From: JACKJP01 sp050249695
Lineage (GTDB): Bacteria; Pseudomonadota; Alphaproteobacteria; Rhizobiales; Tepidamorphaceae
Assembly: GCA_050249695.1 (NCBI GenBank)
Contig: JBFWQA010000002.1
Coordinates: 124,001-188,000, forward strand
Length of the DNA stretch: 64,000 bases
Reading direction: 5' to 3'
The notes under the pieces were generated by a model. That model had not been told where the DNA came from. It saw only the letters and a program-made list of their open reading frames with translations, and searched no databases. Shown piece by piece: positions 42,236-51,073 of this stretch; the stretch's first letter is position 1, and the number at the start of each line of letters is the position of its first letter. Both the position numbers and the translations under genes were made by a program.

Positions 42236-43654
42236 ATGACACAGAGAATCTATCCGGTGGTATTGAGCGGCGGCGCCGGCACAAGGCTCTGGCCGCTGTC
42301 ACGGCGCGACCATCCAAAGCAGCTCATTCCGCTGACCGGGCCCTATTCTCCGTTCGCCGAGACGCTGCGCCGCGTGGCCGACCCGATGTTCCAGCCGCCG
42401 GTCGTCGTCAGCAACGAAGCCTACCGCTTCGCCATCGTCGACGAGATGGCCGACATTGGCGTGAACGGTGACATCGTCTTGGAGCCGGAGGGCCGCGATT
42501 CCGGTCCCGCCATCCTCGCCGCCGCGGTCTTTCTGGCCGCGCGCGACGACGAGGCCATCGTGCTCGTCCTGCCGTCCGACCACCATATTCCCGATCCGGC
42601 GGCGTTCCGAGCGAGCATCGCCGATGGCGTCGACGCGGCGCTGTCGGGGCACATCGTCACCTTCGGCATCACGCCCACCCATCCGGAAACCGGTTACGGC
42701 TATATCAGCACCGGCGACGGCATCGAAGGCGCGGCCCCCGCGCTCACCGTCGCCGGCTTCATCGAAAAGCCCGCCACGGAACTTGCCCTGCAGCTGATGC
42801 GCAGCGGCTGCTTCTGGAACAGCGGCATGTTCATGTTTCGCGCCGACGCACTGATCGGCATCGCCGAAAAGCTGCAGCCCAGGATGCTGGCAGCGGTGCG
42901 CGAGGCGGTCGACGGGGCGCAGTCGGATCTCTCGTTCCAACGTCTGGCAGAGGACGCGTTCCGCGGGGCGCCCGCCATCTCCTTCGATCACGCGATCATG
43001 GAAAAAACAGACCGGGCGGCCGTCGTTCCGGTCAGCTTCGCCTGGTCCGACATGGGAACATGGGAAGCGGTGTGGATACAGTCGGCGCGAGACGAGAACG
43101 GCAATGCGACCCTCGGCGACACCGTGCTGGAGGATGTCAGAAACGCCTATGTACGCAGCGAGGGACCCCTCACCGTCGTCGCCGGCATCGAGGACGTGAA
43201 TGTCATCGTCACGCAGGACGCGGTTCTGGTCGCCGGGCAGGGCGCGACCGGCAAGATCAAGACGATCGCCGCGAAGCTCGCCGCGGAAGGGCGCAGCGAG
43301 GCGCTGCACCACCGCCGCGTGCACCGGCCCTGGGGCTGGTTCGAGAGCCTGCAGATGGGCGAGCGCTTCCAGGTCAAGCGCATCATGGTCAAGCCGGGCC
43401 ACAAGCTGTCGCTGCAGAAGCACCACCACCGCGCCGAGCACTGGGTCGTCGTGAAGGGATCGGCCGAAGTCACCGTCGACGACAAGGTGACGATCCTAGG
43501 CGAGAACGAATCGACCTATATCCCGATGGGGGCGGTGCACAGGCTCGGCAATCCCGGCAAGATACCCGTCGAGATCATCGAGATTCAGAGCGGCGCCTAT
43601 CTCGGCGAAGACGACATCGTGCGCTTCAGCGACGATTACGGGCGCGGCGGCTGA
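42236..43654 (+). CDS. manC: Mannose-1-phosphate guanylyltransferase / mannose-6-phosphate isomerase
   Basis: This 472-residue type II enzyme makes GDP-mannose. The N-terminal pyrophosphorylase domain shows LSGGAGTRLWPLSRRDHPKQLIPL, LPSDHHI and GYGYI, and the FIEKP motif follows. The C-terminal cupin domain with RPWGWFESLQMGERFQVKRIMVKPGHKLSLQKHHHRAEHW carries the phosphomannose isomerase activity of type II members. ATG at 42236 is preferred; the frame extends upstream into the divergent gene. GDP-mannose could feed the same surface polysaccharide as the rmlCBDA products. Confidence 0.95.
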   Translation: MTQRIYPVVLSGGAGTRLWPLSRRDHPKQLIPLTGPYSPFAETLRRVADPMFQPPVVVSNEAYRFAIVDEMADIGVNGDIVLEPEGRDSGPAILAAAVFLAARDDEAIVLVLPSDHHIPDPAAFRASIADGVDAALSGHIVTFGITPTHPETGYGYISTGDGIEGAAPALTVAGFIEKPATELALQLMRSGCFWNSGMFMFRADALIGIAEKLQPRMLAAVREAVDGAQSDLSFQRLAEDAFRGAPAISFDHAIMEKTDRAAVVPVSFAWSDMGTWEAVWIQSARDENGNATLGDTVLEDVRNAYVRSEGPLTVVAGIEDVNVIVTQDAVLVAGQGATGKIKTIAAKLAAEGRSEALHHRRVHRPWGWFESLQMGERFQVKRIMVKPGHKLSLQKHHHRAEHWVVVKGSAEVTVDDKVTILGENESTYIPMGAVHRLGNPGKIPVEIIEIQSGAYLGEDDIVRFSDDYGRGG

Positions 43655-43735
43655 AGCGACCTCAATCTGTCCGCTTGGGTGCCGCTCACCGGGCACTAAC
43701 GGAGGGTGGGCCGCGGCTCGCCCCGCGTTCGCCAC

Positions 43736-44422
43736 CTAGACGCCAAGATATCGCTGCGTGATGCCGGGTTCTGATTGAAGCGCCTCGCGGCCGCCGGACC
43801 GCACCGTCACGCCCCTTTCCATGAACGTGAAGCGATCGGCGATGCGCGCGAGCGCGCCGACATGCTTGTCGACGACGAGGATCGCCTGGCCATGGTCCTT
43901 CAACGCGGCGAGGCAATGCCAGATGTCGGCGCGCAGGAGCGGGGCGAGGCCTTCCGTCGCCTCGTCGAGGATGAGCAATTCGGGATTGGTCATCAGCGCC
44001 CTGCCGATCGCCAGCATCTGCTGTTCTCCGCCCGAAATCTTCGCACCGCCTTGGGTTCGCCGCGCCTTCAGCGCCGGAAACAGGGCGTAGACCGCCGCCA
44101 GATCCCAGGTGCCCGGCCTGGCCGTCGCGACAAGGTTTTCCTCCACCGAAAGGCGGGGAAATATCTGGCGGCCTTCCGGAACGAGGCCGATGCCCGCCGC
44201 CGCGATACGGAACGGGGCGAGACCCGTCACGTCGCGGCCCTTGAAGAGAACCGAGCCGGCGGATGGCTTCAGCAGCCCCATCAACGCCCTGATCGTGGTC
44301 GTCTTGCCCATGCCGTTGCGGCCCATCAGGGCGACGACCTCGCCCGCGCCGATATCGAGATCGACGTCATGGAGTACCGGGGCCCCGCCATAGGATGCAC
44401 GCAGGCCGCGGACCCTCAGCAT
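43736..44422 (-). CDS. livF: Branched-chain amino acid-type ABC transporter ATPase LivF
   Basis: This 228-residue ATPase has Walker A GRNGMGKTT, signature ISGGEQQ and Walker B LLILDEATEGLAP, the last typical of LivF rather than LivG. It is the last gene of a livJHMGF operon on the minus strand. ATG at 44422 overlaps the livG stop (TGATG); GTG at 44425 is an alternative. It converges with manC across 81 bp that hold no clear terminator. Confidence 0.92.
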   Translation of the reverse strand: MLRVRGLRASYGGAPVLHDVDLDIGAGEVVALMGRNGMGKTTTIRALMGLLKPSAGSVLFKGRDVTGLAPFRIAAAGIGLVPEGRQIFPRLSVEENLVATARPGTWDLAAVYALFPALKARRTQGGAKISGGEQQMLAIGRALMTNPELLILDEATEGLAPLLRADIWHCLAALKDHGQAILVVDKHVGALARIADRFTFMERGVTVRSGGREALQSEPGITQRYLGV

Positions 44423-45183
44423 CACGCCGCCAGCCCTTCGTCGCTGCCCAGATAGGCCGCCTGCACATCCCGATTGGCCCTAATCTCCGCCGCCGTGCCA
44501 CTGGCGATGACGCGCCCGTAAACGAGGACGCTGACGCGGTCGGCGAGCGCGAAAACGGCATCCATGTCATGTTCGATCAGCAGCACCGGCACCGTGCCCT
44601 TCAGCCGCCGGATCAATGCGACCAGCGCGGCCGATTCCTCGCTGCCCGCACCCGCCATCGGCTCGTCGGCGAGGATCAGCCTGGGCGCGCGCGCCAGCAC
44701 GATCGCCATTTCCAGCATTCGCTTCTCGCCATGGCTGAGGGCTCCCGCAAGCCTGTCCGCACGGCCTGAAAGCCCGACAGCATCGAGCATTTCCGCCGCT
44801 CGGGCCTTCCATTGACCTTCCGGCGCGCGTGCCGGGAAAAACCGGAACCGGCGGTAGGCCAGCCCCTGGACCGCCAGCGCCACATTCTCGAGGACCGTGA
44901 AATCCGGCAGGATGGCGGTGATCTGGAACGAACGGGCAAGGCCGAGGCGCGCCCGCACATGCGGCGGAAGGGCGGTCACGTCCCTGCCCTCCAGAAAGAC
45001 CTTCCCGGCATCAGGCGATACGGTGCCGGCGATCTGGCCGACCAGCGTCGTCTTGCCCGCCCCGTTCGGTCCGATCAGGGCATGGATTTCGCCGGGGCGG
45101 ACCTCCAGATCGATCCCGTCCGAAACGACAAGACCGCCATAGGCCTTGCGCAGCCCCTCAACCCTGAGGACCGGCGCAATCAT
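44422..45183 (-). CDS. livG: Branched-chain amino acid-type ABC transporter ATPase LivG
   Basis: This 253-residue ATPase shows Walker A GPNGAGKTT, the LivG-type RSFQITAILPDFTVLENVALAVQ block, signature LSHGEKR and Walker B LILADEPMAG. ATG at 45183 overlaps the livM stop by 4 bp. The frame further upstream lies inside livM. It pairs with LivF to energise the LivHM permease. Confidence 0.92.
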   Translation of the reverse strand: MIAPVLRVEGLRKAYGGLVVSDGIDLEVRPGEIHALIGPNGAGKTTLVGQIAGTVSPDAGKVFLEGRDVTALPPHVRARLGLARSFQITAILPDFTVLENVALAVQGLAYRRFRFFPARAPEGQWKARAAEMLDAVGLSGRADRLAGALSHGEKRMLEMAIVLARAPRLILADEPMAGAGSEESAALVALIRRLKGTVPVLLIEHDMDAVFALADRVSVLVYGRVIASGTAAEIRANRDVQAAYLGSDEGLAA

Positions 45184-46124
45184 GTCCGTTTCGCCTTCAC
45201 AAAACTGCCGAGCCCGCCCGGCGCCCGCAGGACAACCAGCACCAGCAGGGGCCCGAGAAGGATGCGCCAGTGCTGCGAGACGCCGGCCAGGACATGTTCC
45301 AGCCCAAGATAGGCAAGCGCGCCGGCGATCGGCCCCCATACGGTTCCCATGCCGCCGAGCACGACCATGACGATCAGTTCGCCCGAACGCTGCCAGTTCA
45401 TGTAGGCGGGACTGACGAATTCGGCGTGATTGGCAAGAAGCCCGCCGGCAAGTCCGGCGACGGCGCCGGAGATGGTGTAGATCGCGAGGCGATGGGCGAA
45501 CACGTCGAAGCCGAGCGATTCCACCCGCGCCTCGTTCTGGCGCGCCGCCGCGATCACCCGGCCGAAGGGCGAGGCGACCAGCAGCCGCGTCAGCAGCCAG
45601 ACAGCGACGAGCAGGAGCAACACGAAGCCATAGAAGACTCTCTCGTCCTCCAGGACGGCCTGGCCGAGGACCGTATTGCGGCTCCAGACCGTCAGCCCGT
45701 CGTCACCGCCATAGGCCGACAGGCTGGTGGCGGTGAAATAGACCATCTGGCCAAAGGCCAGTGTGATCATGATGAAATAGACGCCGCGCGTCCTGACCGC
45801 GACGAAGCCGGTGAGGAATGAAAACAGCGCCGCGGCGAGCGCGGCCAGCGGCAGCACGATCAGGCCCTCCTGGTGGCCGTGCGCGGCGGCGATGCCGACC
45901 GTATAGGCGCCGATGCCGAGCGCGCCGGCCTGGCCGAAACTGACCATCGCCCCGTAGCCGAGGATGAGGTCGAGGCTGATCGCGGCGATCGCGAAGATGA
46001 GCATCCGGGACGCGAGGGTCGTCCAGAAGGGATTGCCGGACATCTCGGCGATCATCGGCCACGCCGCAGCGGCGACGAGAAGCGCCAGCGGCAACCATCC
46101 GGAGCGGCGGCGTATGCTGATCAA
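45180..46124 (-). CDS. livM: Branched-chain amino acid-type ABC transporter permease LivM
   Basis: This 314-residue inner-membrane protein has about nine hydrophobic segments. LIFAIAAISLDLILGYGAMVSFGQAGALGIGAYTVG and ARQNEARVESLGFDVFAHRLAIYTISGAVAGLAG are the conserved LivM blocks, the second holding the ATPase contact loop. It overlaps livH by 4 bp and livG by 4 bp, so the operon is translationally coupled. Confidence 0.93.
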   Translation of the reverse strand: MISIRRRSGWLPLALLVAAAAWPMIAEMSGNPFWTTLASRMLIFAIAAISLDLILGYGAMVSFGQAGALGIGAYTVGIAAAHGHQEGLIVLPLAALAAALFSFLTGFVAVRTRGVYFIMITLAFGQMVYFTATSLSAYGGDDGLTVWSRNTVLGQAVLEDERVFYGFVLLLLVAVWLLTRLLVASPFGRVIAAARQNEARVESLGFDVFAHRLAIYTISGAVAGLAGGLLANHAEFVSPAYMNWQRSGELIVMVVLGGMGTVWGPIAGALAYLGLEHVLAGVSQHWRILLGPLLVLVVLRAPGGLGSFVKAKRT

Positions 46125-47044
46125 GTGCCCCTCGCCGGAAACAGGCCCGCGGGCCGGAAGAACAGAACCACCGCCATCAGGATGTAGATGAGCATGGAGG
46201 CGAGCGCCGGACCGACGTCATTCGCCGCCGAGGGCGACAGGAACAGCTTTGCAAGGTCGGTGGCGAAGGACCGGCCCATCGTGTCGACGAAACCGATGAC
46301 GAGAGCGGCGACAAACGCGCCGCGCACGGACCCGATACCGCCGATCACGATCACGACGAAGGCGAGGATGAGAAGATTGTCGCCCATGTTCGGCTCCACC
46401 GCGAGAATGGGCGCGGCCATCATGCCGGCGAAACCCGCGAGCATGGCGCCGAAACCGAAGACGAGGGAGAAGAGGCGATCGATATTGACGCCGAGCGCGG
46501 AAACGATCGGGGCATGGGTGGCGCCGGCGCGCACCAGCATGCCGAAGCGCGTCCGGGCGATGATCAGCCAGAGCAGCAGGGCGACCGCGAGCCCGGCGGC
46601 GATGATGCCGATCCGGTAGACGGGGTAGAGCAGGCCCGGCATCACAACGATGGAGCCCGAAAGGGTTTCCGGGACGGGGAGCGACAGCGGCGTTGGACCC
46701 CAGATCATGCGGGCGGCTTCGTTGAGCGTCAGGATGACGCCGAATGTCGCCAGCACCTGGTCGAGATGGTCCCTGCCGACCAGATGCCGGAAAACCAGCC
46801 ATTGCAGCACGAGCCCGAACAGCAGCGAGGCGACGAGCGCAAGAAAGATGGCGAACGCGAAGTTGCCCGTCAGCAGCCAGGCGGTGACGGCGAAATAGGC
46901 GCCCGCCATATATTGCACGCCATGCGCGAGGTTGATGAAGTCCATCACCCCGAAGACGAGCGTCAGGCCGGCGGCGATCAGGAAGAGCAGGATGCCGAGT
47001 TGCAGCCCGTTCAGTCCCTGAACCGCCATCAGCATCAGGCTCAT
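46121..47044 (-). CDS. livH: Branched-chain amino acid-type ABC transporter permease LivH
   Basis: This 307-residue inner-membrane permease shows LNGLQLGILLFLIAAGLTLVFGVMDFINLAHGVQYMAGAYFA, the LivH N-terminal block, and the loop ARTRFGMLVRAGATHAPIVSALGVNIDRLFSLVFGFGA. The C-terminal GGIGSVRGAFVAALVIGFVDTMG is also typical. It lies 67 bp after livJ, whose product delivers the ligand. The actual substrate may not be a branched-chain amino acid; many Liv-type systems carry amides or aromatic acids. Confidence 0.93.
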   Translation of the reverse strand: MSLMLMAVQGLNGLQLGILLFLIAAGLTLVFGVMDFINLAHGVQYMAGAYFAVTAWLLTGNFAFAIFLALVASLLFGLVLQWLVFRHLVGRDHLDQVLATFGVILTLNEAARMIWGPTPLSLPVPETLSGSIVVMPGLLYPVYRIGIIAAGLAVALLLWLIIARTRFGMLVRAGATHAPIVSALGVNIDRLFSLVFGFGAMLAGFAGMMAAPILAVEPNMGDNLLILAFVVIVIGGIGSVRGAFVAALVIGFVDTMGRSFATDLAKLFLSPSAANDVGPALASMLIYILMAVVLFFRPAGLFPARGT

Positions 47045-47111
47045 CGGATCTGCCCCCGCAAAAGAAGCGCGGGCCGGAGAACATCCGGCCCGCTTTCGGA
47101 TTCATGCACGA

Positions 47112-48278
47112 TCACATCTTGCACTGTTCGGCGTAGGCGTCGCCATGATCGGTGAAGACCTTCTCCACCGCCTCGGTGACATAGGCGCCTGCGTCGTTTT
47201 TCACCGCCTTGACCAGATAGTAGTCCTGGATCGGAAAATGGTTGGTGTTGAACTTGAAGGAACCGCGCGTCGACTCGAAGGTGGCCGTCTCCAGCGCCTT
47301 GACCAGCAAGTCCTTGTCGAGCTTGCCGCCCGAGGCCTTGACCGCCGCATCGATCAGTCTCGCCGTATCGTAGCCCTGGCTGGCGTAGAGCGAAGGTTCA
47401 TAGCCATAGGCGGCGCGGAAGGCCTCCACGAACGCCTTGTTGGCGGCGTTGTCGAGATTGGGCGCCCACTGGCTGCCGGAGAACATGCCGACCGCATCGT
47501 CCTTGGTTGCCGGCAGCGTCGTCTCGTCGACGGTAAAAGCCGACAGGAACGGGATCGTGCCGGTCAGGCCCGCCTGGCTGTACTGCTTGACGAGATTCAC
47601 CCCCATGCCGCCCGGCATGAAGGTGAAGACGGCATCCGGCTTGGCCGCGGCGATGCGGGCGAGTTCGGCGGAAAAATCGAGCTGGCCGAGCTGCGTGAAG
47701 ACCTCGTCGGCCACCTCGCCCTTGAAGTAACGCTTGAAGCCGGCCATCGAATCCTTGCCGGCCTGGTAGTTCGGCGCAATCAGAATGACTTTCTTGAAGC
47801 CTTTCGACTGCGCGTACTGTCCCATGACCTCGTGATTGTTGTCATTCTGCCAGGCGGTGTTGAAATAGGTCGGCGCGCAACCCTGACCGGCCAGGGGCGC
47901 GGGCCCGGCATTGGGGCTGATGACGACGACGCCGGCATCGCTGAGCGGCTTGGCGACAGCCATCATGACGTTTGAGAACACGGTGCCGACCACGATCTGC
48001 ACCTTGTCGCTTTCGGCGAGTTCCTTGGCCTTGTTGACGGCGACGTCCGGTTTCAGCTCATCGTCGGCGACGATCACCTCGGTCGCGACGCCGCCGAATT
48101 TGCCGCCCGCCTCCTTGAGGCCGAGCATGAAGCCGTCCTGCACATGCTTGCCGAGCGCGGCTGCCGGACCGGAAAGGGTCAGCATCATACCTATCTTGAG
48201 ATCGTCCGCGGCGGCAGAACCCGCCGCCACTCCAAGCACCGCGGCAAACGCCAGCGCACCCACTCCAAACCTCTTCAT
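47112..48278 (-). CDS. livJ: Branched-chain amino acid-type ABC transporter binding protein
   Basis: This 388-residue protein has a Sec signal peptide ending near SAAA-DDL (residue 24) and a type I periplasmic binding fold with LKIGMMLTLSGPAAALGKHVQDGFMLGLKEAGG at the mature N-terminus. It has three cysteines; the one in GQGCAPTYFN is in the position of one half of a LivJ disulphide. It is first in the liv operon. ATG at 48278 is chosen since the signal peptide starts there. The neighbouring dehydrogenase and aminotransferase genes hint at an amino-acid-like substrate, but this is inference. Confidence 0.92.
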   Translation of the reverse strand: MKRFGVGALAFAAVLGVAAGSAAADDLKIGMMLTLSGPAAALGKHVQDGFMLGLKEAGGKFGGVATEVIVADDELKPDVAVNKAKELAESDKVQIVVGTVFSNVMMAVAKPLSDAGVVVISPNAGPAPLAGQGCAPTYFNTAWQNDNNHEVMGQYAQSKGFKKVILIAPNYQAGKDSMAGFKRYFKGEVADEVFTQLGQLDFSAELARIAAAKPDAVFTFMPGGMGVNLVKQYSQAGLTGTIPFLSAFTVDETTLPATKDDAVGMFSGSQWAPNLDNAANKAFVEAFRAAYGYEPSLYASQGYDTARLIDAAVKASGGKLDKDLLVKALETATFESTRGSFKFNTNHFPIQDYYLVKAVKNDAGAYVTEAVEKVFTDHGDAYAEQCKM

Positions 48279-48532
48279 CGACCGTTCACTCCCTTGATTG
48301 CCTGTCACAAATTGCCCCCGCCCCGCCCCCGGCGCGACCATGAAGGCGGCAGCTTAGAAGCCGGACGTGCATTCAGGCAATGCGCATTAGGTCTGTATCT
48401 GCCGCCGACGCTACGTATTTACCCTTAAGGCCAAGATATTACGTGATTTTACTGCGACATTCGGTGTCCTCGACGGGCCGCTCGCCTGCGCCTAGATACT
48501 GCGGATATTGCAGTGCAAAAAAGGAAACTCCG

Positions 48533-48649
48533 ATGTCCTCCCGTCGCATCGCTCCGCGCACGCTCGATCGCATCAAGGCCTTCGGCGTCTTCGTCTTTCT
48601 GCTGACGCCCGTCTTCTATGCCTGGCATCTGGTCAACGCGGCAGCCTGA
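48533..48649 (+). CDS. Small membrane protein of 38 residues
   Basis: ATG at 48533, with AAGGAA 6-11 bases upstream, opens a 38-residue protein with a basic head (MSSRRIAPRTLDRIKAFG) and one hydrophobic segment (about 19-36) ending NAAA. It is probably a single-pass inner-membrane protein with the basic end in the cytosol. No function is recognised. It lies in the AT-richer gap between the divergent livJ and hisD-like genes, which is why it may be missed. The frame is open for 51 codons upstream, but that part lacks coding character. Confidence 0.5.
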   Translation: MSSRRIAPRTLDRIKAFGVFVFLLTPVFYAWHLVNAAA

Positions 48650-48746
48650 ACCTTCCAATAGCGCGCAGGGGTTCGCGCTTGCACATGGCGGTCGGCTCGT
48701 TTAGGCCCCTTGGGCGACTTGACCGAGGGATGAGGTACGGCGCGCC

Positions 48747-50066
48747 ATGGGCGATATCCGCATCGTCAGACTGACCGACCTTGACGACGCCGCGCGTGCC
48801 GGGCTGACCCGGCGCGCGGAAGAGGATTTCTCGCGCTATGTCGAGGGCGCCCGGCCGATCATCGAGGCGGTTCGTACGCGCGGCGACGAAGCGCTTGCCG
48901 AGTTCGCCCGCAAATTCGACGGCGCGCCCGTCAGCGCCGACGCAATCGCGGCGACGCCGGCAGAGTTCGACGCCGCCGAGAAACGGCTGGGCGACGACCT
49001 GAAGGCCGCCATGCGGCTCGCCGCCGGCAATATCCGGCGCTTCCACGAGGAGCAGAAGCCGGAAACGCTCGTCATGACCGAAATGGCGCCCGGCGTCCTC
49101 GCGGGCGACCGGGTCACCGCCATCCCCTCGGTCGCCGCCTATGTGCCGCGCGGCAAGGGCGCCTTCCCGTCCGTCGCGCTGATGACGACGATCCCCGCCG
49201 CAGTCGCCGGGGTGAAGAGGATCGCCGTGCTGACCCCGCCGACATCCGAGGGCGGGGTCGACGACGCCACGCTCTATGCCTGCCGGCTCGCGGGCGTCTC
49301 CAGCGTCTTCCGCTGCGGCGGGGCGCAGGCGATCGCCGCCGTTGCCTACGGCACGCGGACGATCCCCAAGATGGCGAAGGTACTGGGACCGGGAAGCCCC
49401 TGGGTCGTCGCCGCCATGCAACTGCTGTCGAACGTCATCGATGTCGGTCCGCCGGCGGGACCGTCGGAATCGATCATCCTCGCGGAGAGCGGCTCGAACA
49501 TCCGCAACGTCGCGCTCGACCTGCTCAACGAGGCCGAGCACGGGCCCGATTCCTCCGCATGGCTGGTGACGCCCGACGCCGATCTCGCCGCGGCCGCGGC
49601 GCGTGAGGTCGGGGCGCTGTTCGCACATATGGGTGAGGAACGCGCCGGCTATGCGCGGACCGTTCTATCGGGGCCGGCGGGCGGCATCCTGATCACACCG
49701 GACATGGAGGCCGCCTGCGCCTTCATCAACGACTATGCGCCGGAACACCTGATGGTGCACGCCGCCGACCCGTTCATGCTGCTGGACAAGCTCGACAATG
49801 CCGGCGAGATCCTGCTCGGCGGCCACACGGCCATCGCCATCGCCAACTATGTTCTGGGTCCGAACCACGTTCTGCCGACGGGTGGTTGGGCCAGGACGCG
49901 TTCGGCGCTGTCGGTGCACGACTTCATGAAGCGGCAGACGATCGCGCATCTGACCCAGGCCGGGTTCGACCGCCTTGCCGGCGCCGCGGAGACTTTCGCG
50001 CGCTATGAGGGATTCGACGCCCACGCCAACGCTGTTTCCAGCCTGCGGCAACGCCAGAACGATTGA
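48747..50066 (+). CDS. HisD-family NAD-dependent dehydrogenase (probable histidinol dehydrogenase paralogue)
   Basis: This 439-residue protein aligns along its length with HisD (E. coli numbers recalled). The general base pair Glu333-His334 in YAPEHL (E326-H327) and the ligands His265 and His426 (H262, H419) are kept. Two of the four zinc ligands differ: E262 for Gln259 and Asn367 for Asp360. The usual HisD segment VPGG reads VPRGKGAFPS. These shifts, and the absence of other his genes nearby, suggest a paralogue that oxidises a different alcohol, as in the HpsN-type HisD relatives. It is divergent from the liv operon and converges with a transaminase gene, 6 bp apart. Confidence 0.8.
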   Translation: MGDIRIVRLTDLDDAARAGLTRRAEEDFSRYVEGARPIIEAVRTRGDEALAEFARKFDGAPVSADAIAATPAEFDAAEKRLGDDLKAAMRLAAGNIRRFHEEQKPETLVMTEMAPGVLAGDRVTAIPSVAAYVPRGKGAFPSVALMTTIPAAVAGVKRIAVLTPPTSEGGVDDATLYACRLAGVSSVFRCGGAQAIAAVAYGTRTIPKMAKVLGPGSPWVVAAMQLLSNVIDVGPPAGPSESIILAESGSNIRNVALDLLNEAEHGPDSSAWLVTPDADLAAAAAREVGALFAHMGEERAGYARTVLSGPAGGILITPDMEAACAFINDYAPEHLMVHAADPFMLLDKLDNAGEILLGGHTAIAIANYVLGPNHVLPTGGWARTRSALSVHDFMKRQTIAHLTQAGFDRLAGAAETFARYEGFDAHANAVSSLRQRQND

Positions 50067-50072
50067 GCAGGT

Positions 50073-50936
50073 TCAGCCACGCCCGCGCGCGGCATCCCGT
50101 GCGGTTTGGATATAGATTTCGCGCAGCCTCTTCGTCACCGGACCGGGTGCGCCGTCGCCGATCTTGCGTCCGTCGAGTTCCACGATCGGCATGACCAGCG
50201 CCGTCGCGGCGGTCTGAAACATCTCGCGCGCCGCGAAGGCTTCGTCGAGGGTGAAGGGGCGCTCATGCAGCGCGATCCCCGTTTCTTCGGCGAGCGCCAT
50301 GGTTGTCCGGCGCGTGATTCCGGCAAGGATCGAACTGGAAAGCTGCCGGGTGACCAGCGCGCCGTCCCCGGAAACGATCCAGAGATTGGACGAGGCGCCT
50401 TCCGTGACCGTCCCGCCTTCATGCATCACGGCCTCGCCCGCGCCGGCAGCGGCGGCCGCCTGCTTGGCGAGAACCTGGGCGAGCAGCGCGACCGACTTGA
50501 TGTCACGGCGCGTCCAGCGGATATCGGGAACGGAAACCGCCTTGATCCCCGTCTTCGCCCCGGGCGCATTGACGAGGTCGCGCGCCTGGGTGAACAGAAC
50601 GACGGTCTGACGGGTTTCCTTCGGAAACGCGAAATCGCGCTCGGCGGCGCCCCGCGTCACCTGCAGATAGACCGAGCCTTCCACAAGCGCGTTACGCGTC
50701 ACGATCTCGCGGTGGATCGCCTCAAGCGCATCGCCGTCCATCGGCATGTCCATGCCGATTTCGGCCAGCGAACGCTTCAACCGGGCGATATGGCCGTCGA
50801 AATCGACCAGCCCGCCATCGATCACGCAGGTCACCTCGTAGGCCCCATCGGCGAACAGGAAGCCGCGGTCGAGGACGGAGACCCGCGCCTCCTCCAGCGG
50901 CAGGAAGCTACCGTTCACATAGGCGATGCGGGACAT
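50073..50936 (-). CDS. Class IV aminotransferase, D-amino acid transaminase type
   Basis: This 287-residue PLP enzyme starts MSRIAYVNGSFLPLEEARVSVLDRGFLFADGAYEV, the D-amino acid transaminase opening. The PLP-binding Lys147 lies in RRDIKSVALLAQVLAKQ, and TEGASSN follows at about 184. These enzymes move amino groups between D-amino acids and 2-oxo acids, for example making D-glutamate for peptidoglycan. Branched-chain aminotransferase or ADC lyase relatives are less likely by motif. It converges with the HisD-like gene and diverges from matB. Confidence 0.87.
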   Translation of the reverse strand: MSRIAYVNGSFLPLEEARVSVLDRGFLFADGAYEVTCVIDGGLVDFDGHIARLKRSLAEIGMDMPMDGDALEAIHREIVTRNALVEGSVYLQVTRGAAERDFAFPKETRQTVVLFTQARDLVNAPGAKTGIKAVSVPDIRWTRRDIKSVALLAQVLAKQAAAAAGAGEAVMHEGGTVTEGASSNLWIVSGDGALVTRQLSSSILAGITRRTTMALAEETGIALHERPFTLDEAFAAREMFQTAATALVMPIVELDGRKIGDGAPGPVTKRLREIYIQTARDAARGRG

Positions 50937-51073
50937 GGGCGGACTTTCTCAATGACGATCGGAGCGTGCATCCTCATACGTCAGCAGGGGCGCACGCGGA
51001 AGCGCCTTCTTGACAGGCGGGCCGGCGGAAAGTCACTTGCGGGCAGCGTCCAACAAGCCCGACGGAAACATCC

